Shown: positions 9,101-17,985 of the stretch, piece after piece
How positions within the stretch are numbered: position 1 is the first letter of the stretch
Layout of the letters: the number at the start of each line of letters is the position of its first letter
Source of the DNA: Bacteroidia bacterium
Lineage (GTDB): Bacteria > Bacteroidota > Bacteroidia > CAILMK01 > JBBDIG01
Assembly: GCA_040880525.1 (NCBI GenBank)
Contig: JBBDIG010000019.1
Span: 95,116 to 151,737, forward strand
Direction: 5' to 3'
DNA length: 56,622 nucleotides
Position numbers and translations under genes: made by a program
Notes under the pieces: generated by a model
The model's input: only the letters and a program-made list of their open reading frames with translations
Told to the model about the DNA's origin: nothing
Databases searched by the model: none

Positions 9101-11113
9101 GAGATTTCCTTTAATGCTCCCGGCCAGTACACTGTGAAACTAATGGTAAGCAACGCCAGCGCCTCTGATTCTTTGACCAAAACCAATTATATTGAGGTAG
9201 TGAACTACTGCACTCCGGCTGTCTCCAATCTGAATGCAGATGTAGGGATCAGCCGCGTGAGCCTGGGCACGATCAACAATTCTACCCTGGCCGGAGCCAG
9301 CAATTATACTGACTACACGGCTACGCATTCCACCACGCTTGAGAAAGGCGGCAGGTATGGCATTACGCTGGAACGCGCCACCAACAACAACTCAATGTCG
9401 CGCGAAGCCTGGATTGACTTCAACCAGGATGGCGACTTTGATGAGGTAACCGAATCCATCGCCTTGGAAACAGGAGCGAAAACCCTGAGTTTCACGGATT
9501 CGTTCACTGTTCCTGCAAGCGCACTTACAGGCGCTACAAGGATGCGGGTAGGAGCAGGTTTTGGCAACCAAACCACCAGGCCCTGTGGTCCGCACCAGTT
9601 TGGCGAGTTTGAGGATTACCGCATTATCATCAGCCCGGACATAACGCCTCCGGTCATTGATCTCATTGGTGCCGATACCGTTCGCTTAGCGCAATGCGAT
9701 CCTTACAACGAAGATTCAGCCGTGGTGACTGACAATGTAGATGGCATCATCAGCAGCAGCGTGAATATTGATAATTCGACCATCAATACATGCCAGGTAG
9801 ATACATTTTACGTAACCTATAATGCTACCGATGCCTCTGGTAATGCTGCCATAGAAGTAATCCGGGTGGTCATTATTACGGAAGATACCGTGAAGCCCGT
9901 GCTGACACTTTCCGGACAAAATCCTGATACGATTGAGGTTCACACTACCTATACAGAACCCGGATATTCTGCGTCAGATAATCTGGACGGAAACATTACA
10001 TCTGATGTGGTGGTCACCGGATCTGTAGATACAGCCGTTACAGGAAGTTACCAACTCACCTACACCGTTTCTGATGCGCAGGGCAATACGGCCGTGGAAA
10101 CAAGGACGGTTGTGGTGATGGACCGGACAGCTCCGGTTGTTACGCTTAACGGACCTGCGATTGACACCATCGAACTTTGTTTGCCCTATAACGATTCGGG
10201 GGCAACGGCTTCTGATAATTACGATGCCAGTGTCAACATCATTGCAACCGGAGAAGTGGATACCATTATCCCCGGCACGTACATCCTTGATTATTGCGCA
10301 ACAGACGATGCGGGCAATGGTCCTGCATGTATTTCCAGAACCGTAGTGGTAGTGGATGAAACGCCTCCGGCAGTGGCACTAATTGGAGAGGACACGCTCA
10401 CCATCGAAGTGTATACTTCGCTTGATGACCCAGGCCTTACCATTGATGATGGCTGTAATGAAGATTACACCGTTACCACCGGTGGCGACTGGACTGGAAC
10501 GGCTGACGATCGCGGCTGCTTTACCCTATGGTATTTTGTTACGGATGCTTCCGGCAATAGCGACAGCATTTCCCGGACAATATGCGTAGTAGACGAAACA
10601 GCGCCTGCCATTAGGCTAATAGGTGATCCGGTAATTTACCTGGAGCGCTGGGAAGTTTGGAATGATCCTGAAGCAGAGGCCACCGATAATTTTGATCCGA
10701 ATCCGGAGATAATTATTGGAGGCAACTTTGTGAACACTCAGCTCGAGGGCGATTATTTCATCACCTACCAGGCAGAGGATATGTCCGGCAATTTGTCTGA
10801 AGAGATCTTTAGACTAGTGAAAGTAACCGAGCCCACTACCGGTATTGATTCCGAAAACCTCAGTAACAGCGTTGAGCTATTTCCCAACCCTAACAGCGGA
10901 AGGTTTAACCTGCGGCTGGGGCTGGCAAATGAGGAGCACGTCCGCATCAGCATCCTGAATACGCTCGGCCAGGAACTACAGGTTGTGGAAGATGCTACAA
11001 TTGCTTCTAAGGATTATAGCATTGACCTCAGCACCGAACGGAGTGGAATCTATTTCGTACGGATTCAGGCCGGTAGTCAAACGGTAATGAAGAAAGTGAC
11101 AATTAACCGGTAG
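6167..11113 (+). CDS. giant T9SS-secreted multidomain surface protein
   Basis: A 1,648-residue protein predicted to be exported by Sec and then by the type IX system to the cell surface. Order seen: long basic N-region and hydrophobic signal sequence ending near residue 50 (SELNAQ); an N-terminal beta domain (50-250); a CARDB-like segment; a MAM/lectin-like domain (about 348-530, TEGFESGRGGW); PKD domains near 531-705; a CUB-like domain (708-832, GGDYLRVYDG); two more PKD domains (842-1012); a GEVED domain (1014-1157, WIDFNQDGDFDE); five DUF5011/HYR-type repeats (1160-1555, with DASGN-type ends); and a T9SS type A tail (from about 1568, ELFPNPNSGRFNL to the end). ATG 6167 was chosen over an earlier in-frame ATG because it directly precedes the signal sequence. 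A strong terminator follows. Adhesion or matrix binding is inferred from the domains; no enzyme motif was seen. Confidence 0.9.
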   Translation: MTRPFLLDFLYDRRQERTTRSLAKSRHLSSWLRKLIFILIVSGFCSELNAQIEFTLGTGSAGSNTGTSYPAPYGNYWWGAKHQFLIREAEMTSAGATSGDLDALGFNVVGVEGTALQNFTIRIQHTTQTALTSWTTSGWTTVFNASSYTEELGWNMHEFSSPFSWNGSDNILIEVCFNNGSFTNNALTAWDTYSYNASIEYHADLSGVCASTNTSGTHQNRPQIRFQRFVNDDVRITAFLGPASGCNLGTNENLEVTVRNTGLNNMASGDTIPFGYTINGGSVERDTMFLTSALSSGSTRNFTFSNSEDLSTAGEYDIVLWTEYRPDLVPANDTINVQVTKIPFVNTFPYTEGFESGRGGWTTSGTDRWEWGSPAAGITSAASGTQAWMTDLDGDYQNNDEAYLISPCFDFSEMRIPFLAFFLNFDTETNWDGLEIQASTDNVSWNKIGATAPGFYNNTSAFGNLAPPKWSGNSSGWQEYRLSLRDLTGEPYVRFRFHFSSDGSVSGYPGTAMDSFRVIDSCSFATGISPLVDFSVPDTIYTNSPTTFLNTYAEQIKFNYGSHNWYVDGSHVSSQFDLRHTFTAAGQYDLKLVTRSCWGLDSSSQTITVHNPTRKPEASFIGDKNLVEIFETVQLTDLSLYGPSSWEWIVRAPTSAYFWISGTEFSQNPGIAFNDPGIYSICLVATNASGSDTICNQDYIVVKGSQNMCVFPFSTEVPSGNLYDDGGPNIDYGAGHNGINLCAFLIEPCASAVILQLNEFDLAGGDYLRVYDGEDATGIPLWNTGSSPNGMTGQITNASVVDSLVANSGKMYIEFETDNSTATIDAGFAAEWSTIPGNFTPPVADFTATDTTCVGIPTSFENLSTGQNLTYSWDVNNDGIPESSARNLTYSFSSTGIYNVRMRVTNCGGSDSMVNRVVVVIPNRAPGPRFAADILRPNVGEIVQLTDTSSYCVSDWTWTITPSTFDFENGTDEHSVHPEISFNAPGQYTVKLMVSNASASDSLTKTNYIEVVNYCTPAVSNLNADVGISRVSLGTINNSTLAGASNYTDYTATHSTTLEKGGRYGITLERATNNNSMSREAWIDFNQDGDFDEVTESIALETGAKTLSFTDSFTVPASALTGATRMRVGAGFGNQTTRPCGPHQFGEFEDYRIIISPDITPPVIDLIGADTVRLAQCDPYNEDSAVVTDNVDGIISSSVNIDNSTINTCQVDTFYVTYNATDASGNAAIEVIRVVIITEDTVKPVLTLSGQNPDTIEVHTTYTEPGYSASDNLDGNITSDVVVTGSVDTAVTGSYQLTYTVSDAQGNTAVETRTVVVMDRTAPVVTLNGPAIDTIELCLPYNDSGATASDNYDASVNIIATGEVDTIIPGTYILDYCATDDAGNGPACISRTVVVVDETPPAVALIGEDTLTIEVYTSLDDPGLTIDDGCNEDYTVTTGGDWTGTADDRGCFTLWYFVTDASGNSDSISRTICVVDETAPAIRLIGDPVIYLERWEVWNDPEAEATDNFDPNPEIIIGGNFVNTQLEGDYFITYQAEDMSGNLSEEIFRLVKVTEPTTGIDSENLSNSVELFPNPNSGRFNLRLGLANEEHVRISILNTLGQELQVVEDATIASKDYSIDLSTERSGIYFVRIQAGSQTVMKKVTINR

Positions 11114-11135
11114 CATTTAATTTATTTTTAACTGA

Positions 11136-11174
11136 AAGGGGTTGTGGCTTTTTAGCGGCAACCCCTTTTTTTTT
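11136..11174 (+). terminator. Rho-independent terminator
   Basis: AAGGGGTTG at 11136-11144 pairs perfectly with CAACCCCTT at 11159-11167, followed by an unbroken T-run to 11174. It lies 22 bases after the stop codon of the surface protein. Confidence 0.9.
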
Positions 11175-11215
11175 AATAGCTGAGGAACAATTATTTTGAA
11201 TAGGTTTTTGATAAA

Positions 11216-11869
11216 TTAATTTTCTCTTATTATATCCACCTTTGTGTCAGTACTTGAAAATGGTGCTGGCCAACCCGTATATTGATCCGTTCTGATATAG
11301 AGAAGTCCACGTTTCCCGGAAGAAGTATTTTTAAATCCAAATACTTGTCCACGGGAAAGTATTACCGATTCGGGACTATGCGTCTGTCTTCCTCCTATGC
11401 AACTTCCTTCAGGGAAAATTTCATGGGGCGCTAATACAGTACTCGTATCAGAAAAATAAGTTGCAATCTTGCCTTTATCTGCCTGTGCTGCATCGAAGTC
11501 TGCTTTTGTAAGTGTAGTTGAGTAATATCTTGTTTCCACGGCTGTACTTAACCAGGGATTATAATAATCATCCCAATACCAAACCTGAGACCGTGCAATG
11601 GGGTCAAAGAATCCAGCTTCGACATAGTCATAATTAAATATAAAGGTAATATCAATTTTATCTGTCATTGTCTTTGCTTTACCCGAATCAACTGGTGCCG
11701 ACATACTTCCATCTGTTGAGAAGTAGGCATTCTTTGTATTAAAAGTAAGGTTTAGGAATACCCCGGAAACTGCAGGTGTGGGTGTATCATCTTCTTCTTT
11801 TTTGCAACTTGTAAATAAGACAATGCATAACATGGTAAGCATCGCGATTAATTGATTTTTATTTTTCAT
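11216..11869 (-). CDS. hypothetical lipoprotein
   Basis: A 217-residue protein with a lipoprotein signal: a hydrophobic stretch (LIAMLTMLCIVLF) followed by the lipobox FTSC, so Cys22 would carry the lipid. The acidic EEDD after CKK is typical of Bacteroidota surface-exposed lipoproteins. The mature part is rich in aromatic residues (VWYWDDYYNPWL) and looks beta-sheet, resembling the many unassigned SusE/DUF-type lipoproteins, but no family is recognised. It is flanked upstream by 167 bases with no gene and downstream by the terminator of the convergent surface protein. A secreted envelope role is all that can be inferred. Confidence 0.8.
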   Translation of the reverse strand: MKNKNQLIAMLTMLCIVLFTSCKKEEDDTPTPAVSGVFLNLTFNTKNAYFSTDGSMSAPVDSGKAKTMTDKIDITFIFNYDYVEAGFFDPIARSQVWYWDDYYNPWLSTAVETRYYSTTLTKADFDAAQADKGKIATYFSDTSTVLAPHEIFPEGSCIGGRQTHSPESVILSRGQVFGFKNTSSGKRGLLYIRTDQYTGWPAPFSSTDTKVDIIREN

Positions 11870-12036
11870 TTTATTTTGTATTTTACTTTGTATTTAATTT
11901 CCTACTTGTAAGTGCTTTTCGGTTTCGCCACCTCCTCACCGGCCAACCTGCCAAAAGTAAGTAAAACTAACATTACCAAGTACTGGCTGCTAAAACAATG
12001 GGATTTTGTGAATGCTGCAGCGGACATCTGCTCAAT

Positions 12037-14091
12037 CTACCAGCCCAGGAGTTCCTCAATTTTCTTTGCCACTTTTTCAGCGCTAGGCAACATCAGTTTT
12101 TCCATGGCCACATTCAGCGGAACGGCCGGGAGGTCTATAGCGCCCATTGTCATGACGGGAGCATCCAGTTCTGTAAAGCAGTTTTCCTGAATGCGGCAGG
12201 CAAGCGCCTGGGCAAAGGAATTGTTCAGCGTTTCTTCGGTAAGCACCAGGCATTTGTTGTGGCGCCTGACAGCCTCGTACACCGCTTCATCGTCACATGG
12301 CACGAGCGTGCGCAAGTCAAGGATCTCTATCTGTCCGGGATAATTCTTAGAGGCATTCAGCGCCCAATGTACGCCCATCCCGTATGTTACGATCACGATG
12401 CTTTCGCCATTGTCAATCCGCTGCTGCCCTGCTTCCTGAAAAATGCGGGCTTTGCCAAAAGGAATGATGTAGTCCTCATCAGGCTCAGGCGATTTTGCGG
12501 CTTCGGTGCCGGGCACTTTGCTCCAGTAAAGGCCTTTGTGTTCCAGCATTACCACAGGGTTCGGATCGTGATAAGCCGCTTTCAGTAATCCCTTCATATC
12601 GGCTGCATTGGAGGGATAGGCTATTTTAATTCCCTTCACAGGGGTGATCACCGATTCATGACAGCCGGAGTGGTAAGGGCCTCCGCCACCATACGCACCG
12701 ATCGGCACCCGGATGATGGAACCTACCGGGAACTTGCCCATCGTCAGGTAACAGGATTTGCTCATCTCTGTGATGAGTTGGTTCAGTCCTGTAAATATGT
12801 AATCGCAAAACTGCACCTCTACAATCGGCTTGATGCCCACGGCTGCCATTCCTCCTGTAGAGCCAATAATGTATGCTTCCTGGATTGGCGTGTTGAATAC
12901 GCGGTCATCCCCGTATTTCTGGCCCAGGGTTGCCGCTTCGCGAAAAACGCCACCGAGGCGCTTGCCTACATCCTGGCCGTACAGAATGCACCTTTCATCA
13001 TCGCGCATCAGTTCGTCAATGGCATGAAGGGCCGCATCTACCATTATGGTTTTTTCAGCACCTGCCGGGGAGCGCTCGCCCTTTTCTTCGGTTATAGAAG
13101 TTGGCGCATACACATGATGCATGAGCGATTCAGGTTCCGGATCGGGCTCAGCTTTGGCGCGCTCAAAATCGCGGGCCACCAGCTTGATTGCCTCTTCATT
13201 AATTTCCGCCAAGTCGTCATCTGTAATCTCATGTTTATTTTTCAGATACGCCTCCATCCTGGGGATGGGATCGCGCTGCCGGTGCAGGTCGAGGTCGGCA
13301 TTATCACGGTAAAACTCCATTCGGACGCCTGACGTGTGGTGGCCCAGAAGCGGACAGGTGGCGTGCAGCAGCAACGGTTTGCGTTCGTTGCGAACATAGT
13401 TTATTGCCTTAAACATCGCCTCATAACTTTCGCTGAATTCGGTTCCATCCACCTTCATCCGGTGCATTCCTTTAAAACCAGCGGCAAATTCATAGGCATC
13501 CATCGCTGCCATTTCATCGCTCGTTACGGAAATTCCCCATTCATTATCCTGCACCAGATAGAGCACCGGCAGGTCGTTCAATACCGCCTGCTGAAACGCC
13601 TCGGAAACTTCACCTTCCGTAATGCAGCCATCACCGAGGGAGCAAAGCACTACAGGCTTTTCTCCAGCTTTCAGGAGGTTGCGACCTTCGAGGTATTTGA
13701 GGCCGTGCGCCATGCCTGTTGTAGGAATGGCCTGCATTCCCGTAGCACTGCTTTGGTGCGGGATGGTAGGAAATCGCGGATCGTTGCTGGAAGGATGCGC
13801 ATAGTAGCTGCGGCCGCCAGAAAATGGATCGTCACGCTTGGCCAGCAGTTGCAGCATAAGTTCGTAGGGCGTAAAACCCATCGCCAGTAAAAACGCATCG
13901 TCACGATAATAAAATCCGCCATAGTCGTGCGGTTTCAGTTGCAGTCCGGCAGCAATCTGTATGGCCTCATGGCCGCGGGCGGTGGCATGTACATAGTGCG
14001 TGATCTGCCGGTTGGCGTCATAGATCGCAAACATGGCACGTTCTGTACACATCAGGCGGTAAGCTTTCAGCAGCAGCTCCTTCTCAAGCAT
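12037..14091 (-). CDS. 2-oxoacid dehydrogenase E1, fused alpha and beta subunits
   Basis: A 684-residue thiamine-diphosphate enzyme in which E1 alpha (residues 1 to about 335) and E1 beta (about 350-684) are one chain, a common arrangement in Bacteroidota. Seen: the ThDP motif from GDGCITEGEVSEAF to VQDNEWG in the alpha half, and GGVFREAATLGQKYG, TPIQEAYIIGSTGGMA and PIGAYGGGGPYHSGCHE in the beta half. It would decarboxylate a 2-oxoacid and pass the acyl group to a lipoyl E2 partner. The similarity pattern fits the branched-chain (2-oxoisovalerate) type better than pyruvate, but the substrate is inference. No E2 or E3 gene is nearby. A near-perfect -7 box lies just upstream. Confidence 0.93.
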   Translation of the reverse strand: MLEKELLLKAYRLMCTERAMFAIYDANRQITHYVHATARGHEAIQIAAGLQLKPHDYGGFYYRDDAFLLAMGFTPYELMLQLLAKRDDPFSGGRSYYAHPSSNDPRFPTIPHQSSATGMQAIPTTGMAHGLKYLEGRNLLKAGEKPVVLCSLGDGCITEGEVSEAFQQAVLNDLPVLYLVQDNEWGISVTSDEMAAMDAYEFAAGFKGMHRMKVDGTEFSESYEAMFKAINYVRNERKPLLLHATCPLLGHHTSGVRMEFYRDNADLDLHRQRDPIPRMEAYLKNKHEITDDDLAEINEEAIKLVARDFERAKAEPDPEPESLMHHVYAPTSITEEKGERSPAGAEKTIMVDAALHAIDELMRDDERCILYGQDVGKRLGGVFREAATLGQKYGDDRVFNTPIQEAYIIGSTGGMAAVGIKPIVEVQFCDYIFTGLNQLITEMSKSCYLTMGKFPVGSIIRVPIGAYGGGGPYHSGCHESVITPVKGIKIAYPSNAADMKGLLKAAYHDPNPVVMLEHKGLYWSKVPGTEAAKSPEPDEDYIIPFGKARIFQEAGQQRIDNGESIVIVTYGMGVHWALNASKNYPGQIEILDLRTLVPCDDEAVYEAVRRHNKCLVLTEETLNNSFAQALACRIQENCFTELDAPVMTMGAIDLPAVPLNVAMEKLMLPSAEKVAKKIEELLGW

Positions 14092-14116
14092 GAATTCTTT
14101 CTTTTATTGAACCGGC

Positions 14117-14124
14117 CAAAATTA
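14117..14124 (-). promoter_or_regulatory. -7 box for the E1 gene
   Basis: The minus strand reads TAATTTTG, a perfect TAnnTTTG box. Transcription would begin near 14110, giving a leader of roughly 19 bases. No TTG at the ideal -33 distance was seen. A hairpin, ATGGACA/TGTCCAT at 14169-14188, lies upstream and could be a regulatory site. Confidence 0.5.
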
Positions 14125-14289
14125 GGGAAAATGCACAGCGAATGAGGCGTAAAGCGCAGGAACGTTCAATGGACACCCGGCTGTCCATCCTATTTAAGTT
14201 TTTAAAAAATGATTATTAATATTTAATAAAAAATAAATATATGCGAAAAATTAAATTAAGAAGAACAGTACCTCTTCGATTAATATTCA

Positions 14290-14928
14290 TTATTTCTTTT
14301 GAAAAATAAAAACCCGGTTATCAGTATTATAAATTAAATTCCAATTAAAATTAGATTCTAAAAATGTCATCGTTTTCTTGTGAAAAAAAGAAACATGAGC
14401 CCGGTCACGGGTATAATACCAATTCTTAAAAAGGTCAAAGCTTTCCCAGATTTCCGTCATCACAATTAAATATCCGTTTTTATTCAATAATAATTGCAGC
14501 CTTTTCATTTCGTTTGATGGATAAAAAAAATGTTCAAAACACTCTGTAGCAAAAATAAAATTGTAGGAGGCATCGGCATCCAGTGCAGGATAAAAGAGCG
14601 GATCATAATGGTCACATATAATGTCATGCTTTTCGAGAAGCCTCGATATTGTGGGTGCCGGGCCACAACCGAAATCCAGACCTCGCATCTCAGGGTTTAA
14701 GTATGGCAGAGCCGGATTCACCGCCCGGTTCAGAAAATTCACATACCCTGCCTGCTCTATTCCATTGTTATGCTCCAGGTATCGCTTCTTCTCCTCGGCT
14801 GCCGGAAGAAAATACTTCTCATCTGCATGAATCAGAAAACAACGGTCGCAAAACCAATACTTCCTGCTATCTTTTCCTCTGACCTCTTTCTTCAGATCCT
14901 GCGATAAACACAATGTGCAATGAGCCAT
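14290..14928 (-). CDS. class I SAM-dependent methyltransferase with zinc-ribbon-like head
   Basis: A 212-residue protein. Two cysteine pairs at the N-terminus (CTLC at 4-7 and CDRC at 27-30) suggest a small zinc-binding ribbon. The methyltransferase core follows: LDFGCGPAPTISRLL is the SAM-binding motif I, and FIFATECFEHF is the motif around the acceptor strand. The C-terminal part is basic and aromatic. This layout is shared by methyltransferases acting on sugars, lipids or small molecules (methyltransf_23 type), so the substrate is not predictable. It is preceded by a 252-base divergent intergenic region holding a hairpin and followed by an AT-rich 198-base gap. Confidence 0.85.
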   Translation of the reverse strand: MAHCTLCLSQDLKKEVRGKDSRKYWFCDRCFLIHADEKYFLPAAEEKKRYLEHNNGIEQAGYVNFLNRAVNPALPYLNPEMRGLDFGCGPAPTISRLLEKHDIICDHYDPLFYPALDADASYNFIFATECFEHFFYPSNEMKRLQLLLNKNGYLIVMTEIWESFDLFKNWYYTRDRAHVSFFHKKTMTFLESNFNWNLIYNTDNRVFIFQKK

Positions 14929-15002
14929 TCAAAATTAATTTTATAGGATAGGATTCTTGCCTGACGCAAAATTCGCTAACTAAATTAAAATAAGGCAACT
15001 AT

Positions 15003-15028
15003 GCTTTTGCCTGTATGAGAGCAAAAGC
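15003..15028. repeat. inverted repeat in a divergent intergenic region
   Basis: GCTTTTGC at 15003-15010 pairs perfectly with GCAAAAGC at 15021-15028 around a ten-base loop. No T-run follows on either strand, so it is not an obvious terminator. It lies between the divergent methyltransferase and serine hydrolase genes, where an operator would be expected. Confidence 0.4.
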
Positions 15029-15180
15029 CAGATAAGTAAATGCATAATTCGTTGTAGAAGCATGTGTTGAGATACGGCATCTTTAAAACAAAAACCCGGA
15101 TATTCAATTTCAAGGAAAAATTTTCGCTACCGGTTTCCGTTTCATCCGAATGTCTTTGCCACTACTCTGAAGTACAGTTT

Positions 15181-16218
15181 ATGAAAATGCTATTGCTCTT
15201 GGCTTTAATTGCCATACCCTTTTTCTGTAACGCCCAGGATTTAAAGAATAAACATTTGGATGAACTGTTCGACCGGCTGGAGACAAAGAACCAGGCTATG
15301 GGCAGCTTCAGCATTGCGGAAAAGGGTAAGGTTGTATATCAGCGGGCGTTTGGGTACGCCAGCCTTAATCCGGAGATAAAAGCGGATAGCACAACTCGCT
15401 ACCAGGTGGGTTCAATCTCCAAAACCTTTACCGCTGTTATCATCCTGCAAATGGTGCATGAAGGAAAACTCTCGCTACAGGAGCCATTGTTCAGGTTCTT
15501 TCCCAAATGGCCGCAGGCAGAGCAGATAACTATTGAGCAACTGCTGCGACATCGTAGCGGCATTCATAATTTCGGAGAAGACCGCTCAGAGAAATACAGC
15601 CTGGTGAATCCACAGACAAGGGAAGAGATCCTGGAAATCTTTGAGCAGGCTCCGATTGACTTTAAACCGGGCAGCCGTGCAGAATATAACAATGCCAATT
15701 ATGTGGTATTGAGCCTGATTGCAGAAGAAATTGACGGCACCTCTTTTACTGAAACCTTTCAGGCAAGAATTGTAAAGCCATTGCAGCTCCGGTATACTTA
15801 TGTGGGCCGGAATGCGGGACAGCCCAGCCATGAGGCTCAGTCGTATTATTGGCGAAGAGGCTGGCAAAAGCACCCGGAAGGAGATCTGTCAACACTCATG
15901 GGAGCCGGAGCGATAGTTTCTACGCCAGCAGAGGTGAACGTCTTCTTTGCAGCGATATTCAATGAGGAATTCTTCCCGCAGGAAATGATATCAAAAATGA
16001 TCTCCCTGGAAGATGGTTTTGGAATGGGTATTTTCCGCTACCCGTTTAACCACCGCTCTTGTTACGGTCATGCCGGCTCCATAGGCGCCTTTGAGTCCAT
16101 GGCCGCCCATTTCCCTGACGAAGAAATCAGTTTTGCCCTTTGCCTCAATGCTACACGAAGGCCACTGAACGATGTTTTGGTCGAGGCGCTGAAGGTTTGG
16201 TTTGGAGAGTTCGACTAA
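15181..16218 (+). CDS. serine hydrolase, beta-lactamase family (class C type)
   Basis: A 345-residue exported enzyme of the penicillin-binding-protein/class C beta-lactamase-like family. Seen: an N-terminal signal peptide (MKMLLLLALIAIPFFCNAQ, cleavage after residue 18-19), the SxxK motif in GSISKTF with the nucleophile serine, the YxN motif in EYNNANY, and HAG in YGHAGSIGAF in the place of the KTG triad. Members are peptidases, esterases or D-aminopeptidases rather than true resistance enzymes, so the substrate is open. The frame is open upstream to 15064, but the ATG at 15181 starts the signal peptide. The family's usual length is about 350-400, so it is complete. Confidence 0.9.
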   Translation: MKMLLLLALIAIPFFCNAQDLKNKHLDELFDRLETKNQAMGSFSIAEKGKVVYQRAFGYASLNPEIKADSTTRYQVGSISKTFTAVIILQMVHEGKLSLQEPLFRFFPKWPQAEQITIEQLLRHRSGIHNFGEDRSEKYSLVNPQTREEILEIFEQAPIDFKPGSRAEYNNANYVVLSLIAEEIDGTSFTETFQARIVKPLQLRYTYVGRNAGQPSHEAQSYYWRRGWQKHPEGDLSTLMGAGAIVSTPAEVNVFFAAIFNEEFFPQEMISKMISLEDGFGMGIFRYPFNHRSCYGHAGSIGAFESMAAHFPDEEISFALCLNATRRPLNDVLVEALKVWFGEFD

Positions 16219-16277
16219 TTTACCATGCGGAAATCGTGAAACCGGATATTGAGGGAGAGGAACTAAAGACATCCCAG

Positions 16278-16505
16278 TCAAGCAAATGGATTCTGCACCT
16301 TCATTCCAAGAATTTGCTGACCATGATTTGAATCTTCAGTAATTAGTACAGAACAGTTAGCCCTGTCTGCCGCAGCAACAATTAACGCATCCCAAAATGA
16401 AAGTTGCCGGGTAAGCATAATATCCAATGCTATTTGCACCACAGAAAGGGGAGTTTCAACTATTTCAAAAAGATCGGGCTGACGGCAATAAGCCTCAACG
16501 ATCAT
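16278..16505 (-). pseudogene. VapC-type PIN toxin remnant (C-terminal half)
   Basis: The 75 codons encode the second half of a PIN-domain toxin: LTRQLSFWDALIVAAADRANC and LITEDSNHGQQI match the C-terminal conserved block of VapC-like ribonucleases (acidic residues D and ED). The N-terminal half, with its first catalytic aspartate, is missing. Reading upstream in the same frame, the sequence stays open only to a TAA at 16527-16529, and no other frame in 16506-16637 shows a PIN start. No antitoxin gene is present. It is therefore a truncated, probably inactive gene between the serine hydrolase and the glycosyltransferase. Confidence 0.75.
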
Positions 16506-16637
16506 TACTTTTGTGCGGCCATAACATTAACGCTCGTTCACATTTACAAGCCGATATGAGAAACCAGATTTTTCCCGTCATACCTGCGTTTTGCATTGAT
16601 TACCGGGAAGTTTCGCTAAATGTTATATATTCTGAGA

Positions 16638-17957
16638 ATGGCTAAACCGCTGAAGCTACTTATCCTAAATTATTATTGGCCTCCGGCAGGAGGTTCTGGC
16701 GTACAGCGATGCCTGAAATGGGCAACCTTGTTACCGGAAATGGGAATTGAAACCGTGGTGCTCACGGTGGACGCTGACCAGGCGAATTATCCGCTTCGTG
16801 ATGAAAGCATGATGAAGGAAGTACCGGACTGGCTTCCCGTTTACCGCACTTCTACGCTGGAACCTTATGGCGTATACAAGCGATTTGCAGGTAAAGGAAA
16901 GGTGCCTACCGCAGGGTTTGCAAATGAAAGCAACCCTACGCGACTTCAGAAATTTTCACGCTTTATCCGGGGGAATCTTTATGTGCCGGATGCCCGCAGA
17001 GGCTGGAACCAATTTGCGATACCCAAAGCCCTGGAAATTGCGGCAAAGCATAAAGTAGATGCAATCCTCACTTCCAGCCCTCCGCATAGCACTCAACTCA
17101 TTGCCAGAGCCGTAAAAAGGAAAACCGGTTTGCCGTGGATAGCAGACCTGGCCGATGCCTGGACTGAAATATATTGGTACCCTGAGCTGCGCCATTTGCC
17201 TTTTGCCAAAAGAAAAGATGCTGCGTATGAAAGATCGGTAATGGAAGAATCGGATGCCGTGGTCACCATTAGTGACTTGCTCAAAGAACAGTTTATGGCA
17301 AAAGCTCCGGGAATTTCAGATGAAAAATTTACGATTATTCATAACGGCTATGATGAATCGGATTTCAACATGCCTTCCCGGCCACCCAAAGACAGATTTA
17401 TTATCACCTACACAGGAACGCTTGCGGATTCATACGAACCGGATATTTTCTGGAACGTGCTAAAAAGAATGGTGGAGGAAAATCCTGATGTGGCCTATAC
17501 GCTCAGGTTTGTAGGCGATCTTTCTCCGGGTATCAAGTCTCACCTAAAAAGGCTAGGATTAGAAGCTAATGTAGAATATACGGGATACGTTTCCCATGCA
17601 GAAGCTGTGGAACTGATGATGGCCTCCACGGCATTGTTGCTCATTATTCCAAAGTTCAAAGCTGATGTGGGAAATTTGCCCGGTAAAATTTACGAATACC
17701 TTCGCGCGCAGAAACCCATTTTCAATATTGGGCCACCGCACGGAGAAAGTGCCAAAATTATAGAGGAATGCCAGGCCGGTAAAACCTTCGGACGAAACCA
17801 GGAAGATGAACTTTACCGCTATTTCTTTGATCTTACCCGCCAATGGAAAAATAATCCTGACCTTGACATCAGCCTGGAAAATGCTCCCTACCAAAAGTTT
17901 TCACGCCTGAATGAAACAAAGCAATTGGCAGAAATTGTGAAAAAAATAACATCTTAA
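16638..17957 (+). CDS. glycosyltransferase, GT4-like
   Basis: A 439-residue cytoplasmic glycosyltransferase of the GT-B fold. Seen: the N-terminal Rossmann domain (YWPPAGGSGVQRCLKWATLL), typical of GT4 enzymes; VTISDLLKEQF and IIHNGYDESDF in the hinge; and the C-terminal donor domain, where a KIYEYLRAQKPIF stretch replaces the usual E-x7-E signature. It probably transfers a sugar to a surface glycan or lipid. ATG 16638 was preferred to 16620 because MAKPLKLLILNYYWPP is the family-like start. It is followed, 28 bases on, by the LolC/E-type permease, with which it could be co-transcribed. Donor and acceptor sugars cannot be predicted. Confidence 0.88.
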   Translation: MAKPLKLLILNYYWPPAGGSGVQRCLKWATLLPEMGIETVVLTVDADQANYPLRDESMMKEVPDWLPVYRTSTLEPYGVYKRFAGKGKVPTAGFANESNPTRLQKFSRFIRGNLYVPDARRGWNQFAIPKALEIAAKHKVDAILTSSPPHSTQLIARAVKRKTGLPWIADLADAWTEIYWYPELRHLPFAKRKDAAYERSVMEESDAVVTISDLLKEQFMAKAPGISDEKFTIIHNGYDESDFNMPSRPPKDRFIITYTGTLADSYEPDIFWNVLKRMVEENPDVAYTLRFVGDLSPGIKSHLKRLGLEANVEYTGYVSHAEAVELMMASTALLLIIPKFKADVGNLPGKIYEYLRAQKPIFNIGPPHGESAKIIEECQAGKTFGRNQEDELYRYFFDLTRQWKNNPDLDISLENAPYQKFSRLNETKQLAEIVKKITS

Positions 17958-17985
17958 GCTTTCTCTGAACCGTAGCAAATCCCCT

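Noticed and set aside
12658-13332. 224-codon plus-strand frame as a gene
   Set aside because: It lies fully antisense to the well-supported E1 alpha-beta gene and has no recognisable domain; it is a shadow frame.
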